Source: Breviolum minutum Mf 1.05b.01 (taxonomy: Eukaryota; Sar; Dinophyceae; Suessiales; Symbiodiniaceae). Taken from it: DNA of 64,000 nt. The notes beneath the pieces were generated by a model. That model had not been told where the DNA came from and did not search any database. It was given only the letters and a program-made list of their open reading frames with translations. The position numbers and the translations under genes are program-made. The stretch spans positions 1 through 64,000 of the forward strand of contig DF241462.1 in the NCBI GenBank assembly GCA_000507305.1, read 5' to 3'. This document shows positions 46,339-58,254 of the stretch, piece after piece (position 1 is the stretch's first letter; the number at the start of each line of letters is the position of its first letter).

Positions 46339-46397
46339 GTGGTAGGTAGGTCGGTCGGTCGGTCGGTCGGTCGGTAGGTAGGTAGGTAGGTAGGTAT
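46339..46397. repeat. GGTC/GGTA tetranucleotide repeat
   Basis: Switches from GGTA to about six GGTC and back to five GGTA units. Confidence 0.93.
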
Positions 46398-47000
46398 ATG
46401 GACGGAATAGTTGGTAGACCTTCGGCATCTTCATCTTCGATGTTTTTGATTAAATCTCGGAACTTACAGAATTTGTTGAGATATAGCATGAAATGATGCG
46501 AAGGGCTTTTTCGATGTCAATGGTTTTCTATGTTTTTATCATATCAATCCCAAGCTCTATCACTTTGAACCATGGGAACATCCTAAAATTGGAACATCCT
46601 AAAATTGTCATATCATCCTTGTGATATCCAACCAGGATGAAATTGGAGCCCCTTGAAACCAATGAACATCCACGACTCGTAGGTTTGTTTGACTCGCAGT
46701 TCAGCGGTTCAAATCATCTTTCCGCAATCTGATAAAGGGATACCGGGGGGGGAGGGGTATTCAAACTACCAAGGAATTTGCCTTCACTTTTATGATCCTT
46801 GAGGAGAACCATCACTTTCCTTGATTTTAAAGGTATTTCACTCTTTGTTGGTATTTGTTGTTGATGAAGTGTCCAATTAAATCCTTTTTTCCTGCACCTT
46901 TAAAAATCCTGTGCTTTCCTTGGCTGCTATCTCTGGTGGCGAAAGGACCGTGTTTTGAAAAGGGTGGAAGTTGTCGTGCCGAATCTTCCGGTATTTTTGC

Positions 47001-47102
47001 ACCCCCGAAAACTAACATGACATTGGAAAATCACCATTTTCAATAAGAAATACATCTTCAAATGGTGGATTCTACATTGTCATGTTAGTTTTCTGGAGGG
47101 TA
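47001..47102. repeat. Family D hairpin element
   Basis: ACCCCCGAAAACTAACATGA pairs with TCATGTTAGTTTTCTGGAGGGTA; loop with AATACATCTTCAAATGGTGG. Confidence 0.88.
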
Positions 47103-49027
47103 AGTGCTTTTTTCCGTGTTTTTTCTGTTTGTCCTTTGTGAGTGGTTCTGATGCTTCGTTTTCAATCATTCTTTGCATTTCATGCTTTTTTTTGCGATGG
47201 TATTTTGATGTATTTTCCAGTGTTGTTCTTCTTTCTTGGTGTTTTTTTTCATTTCTTGTTTTTCTCTCGTTTTTTTTCTGCGGTTTTGATGTTGTTTCTT
47301 TTGTGCACAACCGGTGAAGACGCACACACACACATGAGTTTTTCCATTTCGGCACGTGCCTCTTTGTAGCGGTCATGTTTGAGTGAAGTTAGTAGGTACT
47401 GAGATACACAAAAAGAATCAAAAAGATACCTTCCGTTAAAAAACTTGATGTTTATGTGGAAAAAGTCTCAAATCATGTGGGGAAGTGATTATTAAACTCC
47501 CCCCCAAACAATCAAGGTAAGTGATGAAACATGTTCAACCGATTGTGAAGAGAATCTTTATGTGCGATTGATTCTTTATTGCTAAATGTATTGGGCACTA
47601 TGTACTGGATCTTGTATTGGCAAATGTATTGCTGGCTGGCTGGCTCATCTCACATTGGTGATTCAGTTCAAGTCAAGTTATAGAGTATCATCAAGATCAT
47701 ACAGCTTTTGGGAATGAAAATTGATCAAAACTTGAGATTTCAAAAGGGATAAAAAACATAGTCAAAAAAAACAGCCAAAACAAAGCAGTTGGACCACTTT
47801 TTTATATATTCCCCTTTATTTTCATCACTTCAGGGGTTGTGAGCCCACTTTATTTTTCCTACCCCTTTACCTACTACAAACGCTACTCGACGTTGTTTTT
47901 TTGTCACCTGTGGGAGGTGCTCAAAAGATGATAAGATGATGGCGCATCGAGATGATGGCGAATGTCAATGTGATGGCCTTCGTGCCATGAGATCTGTGGA
48001 ATCCTTTGAGATGTTTTCTGAGGATATCGACTGTTCCCACAGGGAAGAGGACTGGGGATGACTAGCTGCGGATAAAAGAGTTTTGGAAGATGGGGTGGTG
48101 AAGATATACAACACTATTTTTGGCTGATGGTTATTATTTACTTCTGGCTGATGAAGAAACTTGAGCACTTTGACTGAATTTGCAATATTTGCAGTAGTTT
48201 TGTCACCGGCTGTATTGATCTTGAACAAGTGCTGTATTCAGACTAAGCTGCAGTGAATGCACATATTTCAAAGTATTCTTCATTTTGAACCCGCAGGCCA
48301 TTTCAACCCTGTGACATACTCTAGACTCCTGCAACGCTTAATATAGTGAATATCCAAGAATACAGTCAGACTTGCTACAGTATCTCCTCTTGAAATTGCA
48401 ATTCTTCAGAAAATGTTGTTTTTCTTTAACCATCCCAACAACTGCAAAAAGATCAGACTCTTGAGATGATTTCATCCCCAAAAACCAGCACTTTGTTGGT
48501 CAAGGGTTGTTAATCCGACAGCATCCAAAAAAGGACTCTTTCAGACGGAATCGCTCACCGATACCTTCGGATATGTCAGAGAAGGTTAGGACCACAGAGA
48601 CTTGGGCTTCCACTTGGGAAACACTGTTAGGTTGGAGATGAAAATATGTCCACCACCTTGTATGTCCTTGTAAAACTAGTTGTTTATATTCATTTGGGTA
48701 ATTATATGATAGATGTAAATATATTCATGTTTATTGTATAATTCTTGTATATATATATACATTATATTTTACAATATAAGGGAGTTTCCCAAAACTCCCA
48801 GCTTTTTTTTTTTGAACTTTTGGGTCATTGGTTATTGATCAAAGAGACCCTGGAAAAGTATACTGGAAACTCGAAACCACCCGTACAGGTTGACCAAAAT
48901 TTTTTAGCCATAAACATGTGGTCATGAGCTCAAGGCTGCCTTGTCATTTTAAATGCCGACCGGTTCTTTTCCAAGCCTAAACGCCTAAACGCTAAAAGGC
49001 TATAATTTTGAGAAACATCTTATATAC

Positions 49028-49133
49028 CTAGGGGGTGGCAACTCAGATATTTTTATGTTCACCCCTACTGTACCTCGGGAGATGATCCAATTTGACGAAC
49101 GCGCATATTTTTCAATTGGGTGGCTCAACCACC
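49028..49133 (+). repeat. Family A element, copy 9
   Basis: CTAGGGGGTGGCAACTC to GGCTCAACCACC, core with GACGAACGCGCATA. Confidence 0.8.
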
Positions 49134-50278
49134 GTGCCCGCATTGGACAAATGCATCACCAGTCAAAGCCGTACGGCAAAGAACCTGACAGGACGTAACT
49201 CAAGAAAGTGCTCTAGTACGGACAATTTTCAGAAATATAGAAATGATTTTATCAAATAAGGGGTTGGTGAAATATCTTAGATATAATTGGGATATATTGT
49301 CATGGGATCAGCCAATGCCATTGATTGCTTGATGATTGATGTGGCCGTTTTTGTATCTTTGGAAGTTGAAGTCTGTTTGAAACGGATCTACATACCATTA
49401 GGCATTGATTTGCCTACTAAACCACCAACCTCTGCCAACGGATCATTGTTTGACTCGAAAATGAGAATGCTCAAGGTACATCCCTTGAAAGGAATGGATC
49501 ATCTTCTAATCAGCATTTTTTCCTGGAAGAGGTCTCAAAAGTAAAACTTGAAGTGAATTCATGGGAATGTACTTGAAGTAGTTTTTGGAATGCTGCAGTT
49601 TCTGGAAGGAACTTTACTCATACTCAATTTTGGAGGAAGGGAAACACTTGTGAACATCCAACATGTTCCAATGGTCAGTTGCGGAAGCTGCCGGCCGAAA
49701 ATCTGCCTCAAACTAAGGACCTGGAGATGTTGCGCGGCATAACGATGCGACAATCTCTACGTGGATTCGGGAGTCTATGGCATAAGAATCCCAAGTGCCC
49801 GGGGAGCTGGGTGAAATTTTTGGAAAAAGTCGGGATCCCGTTGTGGCACCGAACTTTGCTTATCCAAGTCTTGGGGCCCCAGGAAACCCTTAACTTGTGG
49901 ATATAATATGCTGGAACCCTTAAGGGTTTTGCAGATGTCAGGTTCCATGTGGATTTTTGTTCCTGCTTCAAAACATGCTTGCTAGTGACCCTAAAAAAGC
50001 AAACCTTTTTATAGAGAGTGCCTGGAAAGATTTTTCGAAATGACAATCTCCGTTCAAACCGGGTATTTTTGGAAAAACTTGCTAGTGGTCTGTCCGGGGA
50101 TATATTTGAGTAATCAACCATTCTGAAGGTGTTCCCCTAACAAAAAATTAGCACTTTTTTCGTTCCCCTCGGGGGCGCCGAGAGCCGAGACTTTTCCCTA
50201 CACCAAAAGCTAAGTTTCAACTTCTGAGACGTGAAACTTGTTGTTTTTTTTTCGGTGAGATGTGAAACTGCAGGGAAA

Positions 50279-50392
50279 TACTGTTGATGGTGCAGAAATC
50301 CGGCGATCACCAGTTGAGGTTGGTAGTTTATCCTATCATTTACAGGGTTTATTTACATCCCAAGTGGGGCAGGATTTCTTCCATCAACAGTA
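50279..50392 (+). repeat. Family B element, copy 7
   Basis: TACTGTTGATGGTGCAGAAA to TTTCTTCCATCAACAGTA with full core. Confidence 0.88.
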
Positions 50393-50591
50393 TGACTAAC
50401 TTGAGAAAAAGCCATTTGCTATCGAGGTTTCGTGTTGACACCAGGTTATGTCATATCTGAGGGATATTCTACCATCCTTCACTTGATTTCTGTTGGAACC
50501 CCCATACATTCATCACCTTGTCCCAAGAAAATGTTTCAACCTGGGTGGGTTTGGAGTCCCCCAAAGAAAATCCTGACTCGTTTGGGTCCAG

Positions 50592-50649
50592 GGAGCTCGA
50601 CGTGCAACATCGGGCAGCACTGTTTAACAAGTCCTGGCCCGTTGAACAC
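50592..50649 (+). CDS. Exon candidate upstream of the membrane protein gene
   Basis: TCCAG|G acceptor and CAC|GTAGCA donor enclose 58 nt reading ELDVQHRAALFNKSWPVEH. It lies 0.9 kb upstream of the first sure exon at 51514 on the same strand. The phases do not join directly, so at least one exon would lie between. Confidence 0.38.
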
Positions 50650-51513
50650 GTAGCAACTTGGCGACCTCCAAAGTTGTCTTTAATCGGCACCCCTGGATTC
50701 GTTGGTCCCGAAAAATTGGGGGGTGAAACCTCCCGTGTTTTTTTCAAAAACACCCCAAATGTAAAATGGTGAAGCATTTATTCATTCAGATGTTGTTCAA
50801 AATGCTTGCAACCATCGATGGAGGATTTTGCTGAAATTATCAGTTTCTTGTGGAACGGCCATTGACAAGAATGTGTGCCTGCTTGGTGAAAAAAAAGGCC
50901 TGTTTATGCAATACATTTTTAGACTCAGCTGGTGAACCTTCGATTTTGGCTGCTTTACAGGAGCACGGTTAATATCCATTGCTGACTATCGGAAAAAACA
51001 CACAATTTAAAAAATATGCATGTATAAACTGTATATATACACTTCACCAGAACCGTTGGCAAAAAAATCGCAGAGCACGAAATCGCAATCAATTACCATT
51101 GATGTGTTGCTTTTGTATATTTGTGCTGCCATCATCAACTCCAACCAAGGATATTTTTATCTCACACACTTGGTCATGCAAAGGCTGGTCGAAGGTTCTA
51201 TCGTTACTTATGCAAAGTGGCTGTGACCTTGCCTTGCTTGGTTGGTTCTTGGGTACCTTGACCTGACAAAGATATTGACTGAGAAAGACAACGAGGGCAC
51301 TGGAGTTGTTGCCTAATGTTCTTTGGGTATTTTTGAGATTGGTCTCTTCACCAAATAAGAATATTAAACAGATATACAGAACATAAGAGAGATAGGGAAA
51401 AACCTGTGCACAATTTGCTGACGAGTGTCAACAAAAAACGTGTTCCACCTTGATTGTCATGTTCTAGTGACAGAAATGTATCTCATACTTCAAAAGAACC
51501 TCGTGATGTTCAG

Positions 51514-51839
51514 GAATGCTGATGGCCTTTCTGTTGTGGTTGACAGACGTCCTGCCCCTGCCCTTGCGGTATTTGGCACAAACAACTACATTCACGGCAA
51601 GTTGTCCTATGGGAGTCTGGATCGTGGTCTTTGGTCTTCTGGGGACCATCATGGGCTTACTGCTCTCTCCATATCGCCCTGGTGACCAAGGAGATGTGTG
51701 TTTCATCGATGTGGCCTGTATTCATCAGACTGATGTCGAGCTGATGCATCGTGGGATTCGAAGCATTGGAGGTTTCTTGTTGGCGGCCCGTGAGTTACGC
51801 ATCTTATGGAGTTCCACCTATTTGACACGCTTATGGTGT
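51514..51839 (+). CDS. Membrane protein exon 1
   Basis: GTTCAG|G acceptor. It contains WIVVFGLLGTIMGLLLSPY as a membrane helix, then the IHQTD motif, and ends after RLWC at a GTCGCT donor. The donor was chosen so that the next exon gives VFELA. Confidence 0.82.
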
Positions 51840-53174
51840 GTCGCTTGGAAAAAAATCAGATGTTTCAGAAGTCGAAAAATCTACGTGTTTTTGGCAGATT
51901 TGGAGCAAAAGGTTGGTTAATTATGTGGTTCATCCATGATGATTCCAGTCAAAGGAAAGAGGGTTGAAGATGTGGGAGAATTTCTTCATGATTTTCCAGG
52001 AAACTCATCCAGGGAACTAAGAGGTTACCGCCTCCCCTTAACCGCTAGCGGATAGCTGGGGGCTCGATGATGACCTCCTCTTTCATGGATTCGTTCCCAA
52101 CACTGCAAGCCACTGCCTTGAACCCCTTTGAGGTGTTTGAACTTGCGACCTACAAGCGGCTGAATCCACATGGCAAGATTGTGCTGGCTCCACTGTTCCT
52201 GGAGAAGATTGTGGGACTTTTTTACCTGGGAAACGTGTGTGCTGCCTTCTTCTATTTACTTTTGAGAGGTAGCGGAGCCGGTGCGCACATAGTGTTACCT
52301 GGCATAGTGCTTTGCTGTTTGCCATACATTCTCACTATCCACAATTTACGTGGCTACTATGTGCAGAAACACCAATTGGTCTCTCAGTTTCAATACTTTG
52401 ATCTAGAAAGCGTTGAGTGCGCTGAAGAGAACGACCGACTCTTTGTCAATACAGCCATTGCGGAGTTGTATGGCAGCAACGAGGCATTAACATCTTTTGT
52501 GCGAGGTCCCCTTCTACGAGAATTGTTGGATCCTCTTTGTCGCACAGCGATTCCTCAAAAGTACATCCTATTCATAATCACTCCGATGGCCTCTTTGGTA
52601 CTAGAATTTCTATTGTCATTGTGGACAGCGGGAGCTCCTTTGGATGTTCTCCTCCTTTATTTCTTTTCTTTGGGCGTTGTGGGAATTTGTGCTAACTGGC
52701 AAGTTTTGGTGTATTTGGTAAATCTGCTTTGTGATCATCTAGCAGAGCCCGTTTCGAAGCTGCCGGCTTTTGAGCCTTAGTTGCACCAGTTCCTTGGGGT
52801 TCACATGTCAAAATGTGCATTTAGACATGACAAAAGACTATGCTTTTGGTACTTGAGTTTACCCCCCTCAAGAAGCACTTCGGATCATTCTCCTCGTTTT
52901 GAGTCCTAAGTATTGTGTTTCTTTGGGGCAATCGAATCGGAGTTCCTCTCATTGTTCAGACAGCTGACTTCATGTTGCTTTATTTTGAGAGGAGTTCAGA
53001 GTATGTCATTTTTTTCCACAGGACTATTTGCAGACCCTGTTGGTCTTCCTGATGTTTCTCTTCTACTTCCTCTTTGGTTCATTGTCCTGTTTGTGGCCCT
53101 ATGAAACGAACAGTTGGCCACGCTTCTTTGGCAGCTTGGCAGCTTCCAAAGCATCAAAACGGATCGAAACCTGA
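51514..53174 (+). CDS. Multi-pass membrane protein, dinoflagellate LWC-VFELA family (3' part)
   Basis: Three exons join in phase to about 370 residues. The first reads hydrophobic stretches, then DVCFIDVACIHQTDVELMHR and SSTYLTRLWC; the second continues VFELATYKRLNPHGK. I recall this combination (conserved cytoplasmic IHQTD...LW...RLWCVFELA motif between membrane helices) as typical of a large family of unknown function in Symbiodinium predictions. At least six hydrophobic segments are visible: one in exon 1, about four in exon 2 and one in exon 3. The start lies upstream, because exon 1 begins mid-codon after TTCAG. The second intron is GA-AG; without splicing, exon 2 would stop two codons later. 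No enzymatic residues recognised. Confidence 0.85.
52133..52771 (+). CDS. Membrane protein exon 2
   Basis: TTTGAG|G acceptor. It starts VFELATYKRLNPHGK and contains about four hydrophobic helices, plus a loop with CAEENDRLFVNTAIAELYG. It ends after LPAF at a GA donor (GAGCCT). Confidence 0.85.
53022..53174 (+). CDS. Membrane protein exon 3 (terminal)
   Basis: CCACAG|G acceptor. It reads DYLQTLLVFLMFLFYFLFGS (membrane helix) and a basic tail, then TGA at 53172-53174. The frame joins exon 2 exactly. Confidence 0.75.
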   Translation, partial: DYLQTLLVFLMFLFYFLFGSLSCLWPYETNSWPRFFGSLAASKASKRIET

Positions 53175-53524
53175 AAACCACCAAGATAAAACTGTCGAAG
53201 TTTCATATTATGTTTTCAGCACTTTTTTCTTGCCAAAGGAGCGCAATCCGCTTTTTAACAGGATCCAGACTTAGGATTCCAACTCTTGAACATCTTAGGA
53301 ACCTCAGAGGGTTGTTTGGGTTTGGCAGAATCTAGCAAGGCAAAAACAAATAAATCTTGAACCATAGGTACACATCAGGTTCATTTCTTCTTAGACGTTC
53401 TTGAATTTCTATTAGCATGTGGGGAGGGTTTGGGCAAGAGTCGAGTCTTCGAAACCATGTGCAGAATCCACAAAGAAAACAAGGACACTTCCAACAGAAG
53501 AAAAAGCACAAGCTACAGGTATAG

Positions 53525-53626
53525 CTAGGTAGTGGTTTCAAACATGTTTTATTTTCACCCCTCTTTGGGGACCATTTTCACTCATTTTGACGTCCGCATC
53601 ATTTTCAAAAGGTAAGAACAACCACA
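53525..53626 (+). repeat. Family A element, copy 10 (degenerate)
   Basis: CTAGGTAGTGGTTTCAAAC left arm; core and right arm (AGAACAACCAC) have decayed. Confidence 0.65.
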
Positions 53627-53810
53627 TAGATGCTTTCTCTGAAAGCACGAGTGCATAGAGGCCTACTCGCGGTCCATACGTTGATGCTCATCTTGATGCA
53701 TTGGCTGCAGCGTAGATCCGTGAGTTATCAGCTGAAGCTCTCAGAAGCTTCGGTCCAAGAGCTTCCCGCACAAGTCGCCATTTCTTGAGAAAAAGGGTGA
53801 ACTGGTTGGT

Positions 53811-53907
53811 GGTTCAAACATTTTTATGTTCACCCCAATTGCTGGGGAAATGATACAATTTGACGAACGCGCATACTTTGCAAATGGGTTGGTTCAACCA
53901 CCACCGG
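53811..53907 (+). repeat. Family A element, copy 11
   Basis: ACTGGTTGGTGGTTCAAAC to GGTTCAACCACCACC, full core with GACGAACGCGCATA. Confidence 0.8.
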
Positions 53908-55073
53908 GCCCTGGACATTTGATCGGAAAGTTACGGGTGAACGATTTCTGAAAAAGTGTCACTTCGACTCCTTGAAAGATAAAGAGATAAAGTGCCAGTC
54001 TGCCGTCGTCACACCTAAGATACCTAGGTTTGGGCCACCTTTCTTTACATCTTGTTAGATCTTTTCATGATTTTTCAATGTCGAGGAGTCATTCAAACAA
54101 AATTTGGAAGGGGGATAGTGAATACAAGCACGACCCTTTCTCCATTTTTTGGGGTTGGAGCTCTTTGAAAAAGAGATTTAACCGTACAAACTCATCGCTT
54201 GCGGTTGTGTAAGAACCAAGGCGTTCACCCCTTATCAGGGCCTTTGGTGAAAAGATTTTTTGGAAAGTCCTTCCTGGGGTGATCTTTCGCGGGATGTAAA
54301 ATAATTAGAACACAAGATATCATGGTGATATACTGTAACATATTATAATGATTTTAGTTTTATAGTATATTTATATATACATGATACATGACTACATTTG
54401 CTTTGAGATCTTTCAGTCCTGACAAGTTTAATCTATCTCATCTTGTTTACGTGCCCAATTAATCCCCGTGGTTTCGTTGGTTTCATTCACTTCAGTGGTT
54501 TCTTGGAAAACCTGCCATTTCATTGATTTTTGAAAATTTCATTCGGTCTGTTCATTTAAGGCATTTCACTCATGGCATTCATTTGATATGATTCACTTTC
54601 TATCTATTGGCTATTGGTTTTATCTACTGCGTCTTTGCTATCTACATCATCTATTGCGCTCATTGCATTAATCGTGATTCATTTTATTTCATTCATTTAC
54701 TGTCAAGTTCACCTGCATTGTCTATTTTGTTTGCCTTATGTGTTTATCTACATCATCTTTTGGTAGTCACTTGATCTTGTCGTGATTCATGTGCTTTATC
54801 TGTTTCACACATTTCAATGTATTTCACCTGTATAATAAATATATTGAATCCGTTAGCTTCATATTCTTGTTTTTTCAAGATGTACCTCAGTTATTTTCTT
54901 TTTGATCAGCTGCTTGACATCCACATCATTTCATCCTCGAAGAGCCAACATTCAAGCCATAAGGGGTGCTGCCAAACGGTGACAGCCGCAAACTCACAAG
55001 ACTAGTGGTTCATCCACAGTCCAGAGGTCCAATTCTGCTCGAAAAACACGGACAAACAAAAAGGTGCCACAGG

Positions 55074-55233
55074 ATGACGACACTTCGACCTGTTTTTTAC
55101 AGAATGTGTAGGGAAGGGTCTCCATTTAAGAAAATTGGCATAGGCTTAGTATGCTCTGCTTGCTGTGTGTTGTTTGTTAACTTTCTCTTCACGTTGGATG
55201 TCCGCCACTCCACAAGCAATTTGCCAAGGCACG
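55074..55233 (+). CDS. First exon of a gene with an N-terminal membrane anchor
   Basis: ATG at 55074 sits one base after CCACAG, which would suit an acceptor or spliced-leader site. The reading MTTLRPVFYRMCREGSPFKK is followed by a hydrophobic span (IGLVCSACCVLFVNFLF) and a polar lumen-like stretch, the topology of a type II membrane protein. It ends with a strong donor, CACG|GTAAGA. Function unknown; such anchors are common in Golgi enzymes, which is only a hint. Moderately sure it is coding. Confidence 0.6.
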
Positions 55234-56180
55234 GTAAGAAATCTATGCTGGCATAGAACGTGTATGAATAGGTCTGATATACACACAATGATGAATATGA
55301 TGGCATACATATAACTTTACAAACCACCTTGTGGCAGTGAAAAGACCATTGGTTACCATGAAAGTTGGTTTCTAATGGACCTCAACCAACCAAGTCGCCG
55401 ATTGGAAGAGTTTTCAAACCCACCATCTGTTATGGAAACACCCCGTTGTAGTGTGGCAGTATGTTATAGATAAGGGAGTCTATACTTGAATCTAAACTCT
55501 GCCACTCTAGCACCTAAACCAACCTTGTAAAAAACGGACCATAACGGATTCTTGAAGTCGGCATTGCGATGGGTAGGCGAAAATCGATTTTCATGACATA
55601 AACTGCCAAACGGTGAGAGTTAGGATTCCCCTCCAGTATTCATTGGTAAAGATTGGCACTCTCCTCAGCTCCTCACATGTCCCCCACCGTAAACGGCACT
55701 CTTGAGTCGAGGAGTTTCCGGCTTTCCCGTTTGATGGGATATGGACTTGTTTTGTAGAGGGTAATCGTGCTTTCCAAGAGCATTTGCTTCCTGTGTCGCT
55801 GAAGCAATTTTTGGAGAGTGCTGCAGAATCCGCCGTTCATGAATGACGAGCAACTTCATAGTTTCCAGAGGTTTTCTGGTTCCCTTGGCACGACTACTTT
55901 GGGTAGCAAGATATGTGCAGAAGACACATGTGGGGCCAAACATCCCAATCATCAAGCCTGCTCATGGTGAAGTACAGGTCACTAGAAATAAGACATCCAA
56001 AGTTGTAAACTAAGAGAAATATGGAAACCTGAAAGCCCCTTTGGATGTTTCAGTTAGATGATGCTACACCCAAAAATATGAGCATCTAACTTCTATGTCC
56101 ATGAATGAATACTCCATGTGCTTCAGGTTTGTTTTCATGACTCTTTCCATATGATCCAAAAAAACTTCCAGACCGCTGAG

Positions 56181-56247
56181 GTTGGCGAGAAGCCTTCCTT
56201 GAGACCGTGAGCCAAGCTGAAATACTACACCTGGATCCGCTACAAAG
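56181..56247 (+). CDS. Exon candidate, possibly second exon of the anchored protein
   Basis: GCTGAG|GT acceptor and AAAG|GTGGCG donor enclose WREAFLETVSQAEILHLDPL. Its two leading bases match the phase left by the exon at 55074-55233. Confidence 0.42.
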
Positions 56248-56490
56248 GTGGCGATTGGTTTTACGCAATCGATTTTTCAATGGGAAGAAAAAAACATATG
56301 AAAGGTGAGAACGGAAACGAAACCATGATTCGGAAGCCATAGAATGCCATAGGTTCGGAAAAGGATGATGTTCCCTTCTGCAACAAAGGGGATGATAACC
56401 TCAGGTTACGTTACGTTGAGCCTTTGAGGAGGTTTTTTTCTGCAGGTCAAAGTATGGGTACTCCAGAAACAGAAATTCCGTGCTAGGATC

Positions 56491-56527
56491 CTAGTGGTTT
56501 CAAACATGTTTCATTTTGGACCCTGCA
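56491..56527 (+). repeat. Family A fragment (left arm only)
   Basis: CTAGTGGTTTCAAACATG followed by TTTCATTTTGGACC matches the left third of family A. Confidence 0.5.
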
Positions 56528-57054
56528 ACATGATTGCATTTCACTTGCCACATCTTGCTCATGTTTCTGTACAGCTTATAACAAGGGCAGCAAAGATGAC
56601 AACGTATCCATTTCAATCTAACGACGTGATTTAACTCAATTTGCTGAGACCCGGGTAGATCTTGATACTCATTCCGGGTCAAGCAGAAGGAAGAAACAAT
56701 CATTTTGAGTAGCTGAAAAGTTCTTGCTGGCTTCTGGCCATGCAGTGCTTGGAGCAACATTGTTTTTATTGACCAGGTCGCTAACCTTTCAAAAAGGCCC
56801 AATAGGTCAGCTTGGTAGGGTATCATTATTTAGCTCATGAGATGTTCTCTTCACGTTGGACAATTTGATACATTGATAAATGTTGATGGCGGAAAACTAG
56901 TGAATATGAAGATATATAGCTATGAATGTTGACAAACCGGAGATGTGATAATGTTGGTCATGGTGGGAGGGGTGTGTCCGACTCCATCATTTCAAACAAA
57001 CAAAAAACGGTACGTTGCTCACCGACCCATGGCATTCACTTGACCGCTCTCAAG

Positions 57055-57097
57055 CTGTTTGGGGCGTACGGACCGACCGCGGCCCACGTTTCCGGAG
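57055..57097 (+). CDS. Exon candidate, unassigned
   Basis: CTCAAG acceptor and CGGAG|GTGAGC donor enclose LFGAYGPTAAHVSG in a local GC-rich peak. The same frame stays open upstream, so the exon may start earlier. Confidence 0.35.
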
Positions 57098-57201
57098 GTG
57101 AGCTACCAACGAGTTTGGTGGGAGCTGATGATGGTTTCTCCCTTCAAACCCCCCAAAAAATGTCTGGAAATGATGAATCCTTTTCAGGGGGAATCCCATT
57201 T

Positions 57202-57315
57202 CTAGGTGGCGGTTTCAAATATGTTCAAATATTTTTAAAAGTGTTACCCTGATCCTTGAAAAGATGATCCAATTTGACAGATATGTTTCAAATGGGTGGC
57301 TCAACCACCAACTAG
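57202..57315 (+). repeat. Family A element, copy 12
   Basis: CTAGGTGGCGGTTTCAAATA to CTCAACCACCAACTAG; the core is longer, with a local duplication of TTCAAATAT. Confidence 0.82.
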
Positions 57316-58254
57316 CTGTTTATTTTTTTTTCAGCCATGTCAGCAGCTCTAAATTGGGGTAGGGTGGAAAAAATTGAAAAACAAGACATGGAAAAAGAGG
57401 TAAAGATCGTCAATCATTCTCATCCTAGCATGGTGTCATGACTAACGAAACGTTCAGGTAAAAATGACTTACAATTGACGTTGGAAAGGACTGTCAAAGT
57501 TGAGTTTTTCCATGAATAAATCAAAGGGGACATAATTTTGGTAACTCCAGGGAAATACTTTTGCCGATGTTTTTGTTTGATTTTAAAGGGTAAGAGAATC
57601 CTGAAAAAATGGAGGCATGAAGAATTGTTGTGGGTGAAAGAGTTTCAAAAAACATGTCAATATGGAACCTCTATTAGTCTGTTTGCCTCTCGTCGATGTT
57701 TTCTTGGTATATCTCGAGTACAGTTCCTCAAGATGTATATGGGTCTTCCAAACTCACAAAGCCAATGACGTTAAACGATACGAACACATGGTTGAGCCAC
57801 CGACCCACCCCAACAAAAAGAATAGGTAGGTGAGTTGCGTCTGCGAATGGTATAGTATGTATCAACTTATCTGTGTGTTCAATGAAATTGTGAAGACATC
57901 AATTGAAAGGGCCTGGTTTTGTGAGATTGACACCGAGTCAAGGACAGTCTTAATAACTTATACCCCATTCTATTAGTCAGTTGAGGCATAGTTCCTGGTG
58001 TGAAAATGAATGTGGGCATATTTCATGACCCAAGGAATCCGGGGGTTCACCAAGCTCTACATGACATGAAGAGACATCCAGGAACCCGGACATGATGACC
58101 AGCCCTCATGTCGGATCATTTTGAATCAAGGAGTCATAATCCTTCCTGGAGTTGCGAATATGATAGGTTTTTTTTTACCAAAGTGGAAACCATTGCCATA
58201 TTGCTAGATGATCCGACAAATTTCAAATGTTGCTGGAAAGAAATTCTCATAAAT

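Larger units (their letters stand above)
45540..49000. other. Gap without supported genes
   Basis: Holds the tetranucleotide repeat, the family D hairpin at 47001-47102 and AT-rich sequence. A few GC-rich patches exist (for example around 46050-46120), but none has convincing splice borders. Confidence 0.6.
53175..55073. other. Intergenic stretch with family A copies
   Basis: Between the membrane protein stop and the next start. It contains family A copies 10 and 11. One coding-like piece around 53700-53790 (YQLKLSEASVQELPAQVAIS, then TGA) was seen but lacks a clear acceptor. No promoter motif could be identified. Confidence 0.5.

Noticed and set aside
56500-56826. Minus-strand frame of 108 codons
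   Set aside because: No splice borders, motif or composition change; a chance open frame is likely at this GC content.
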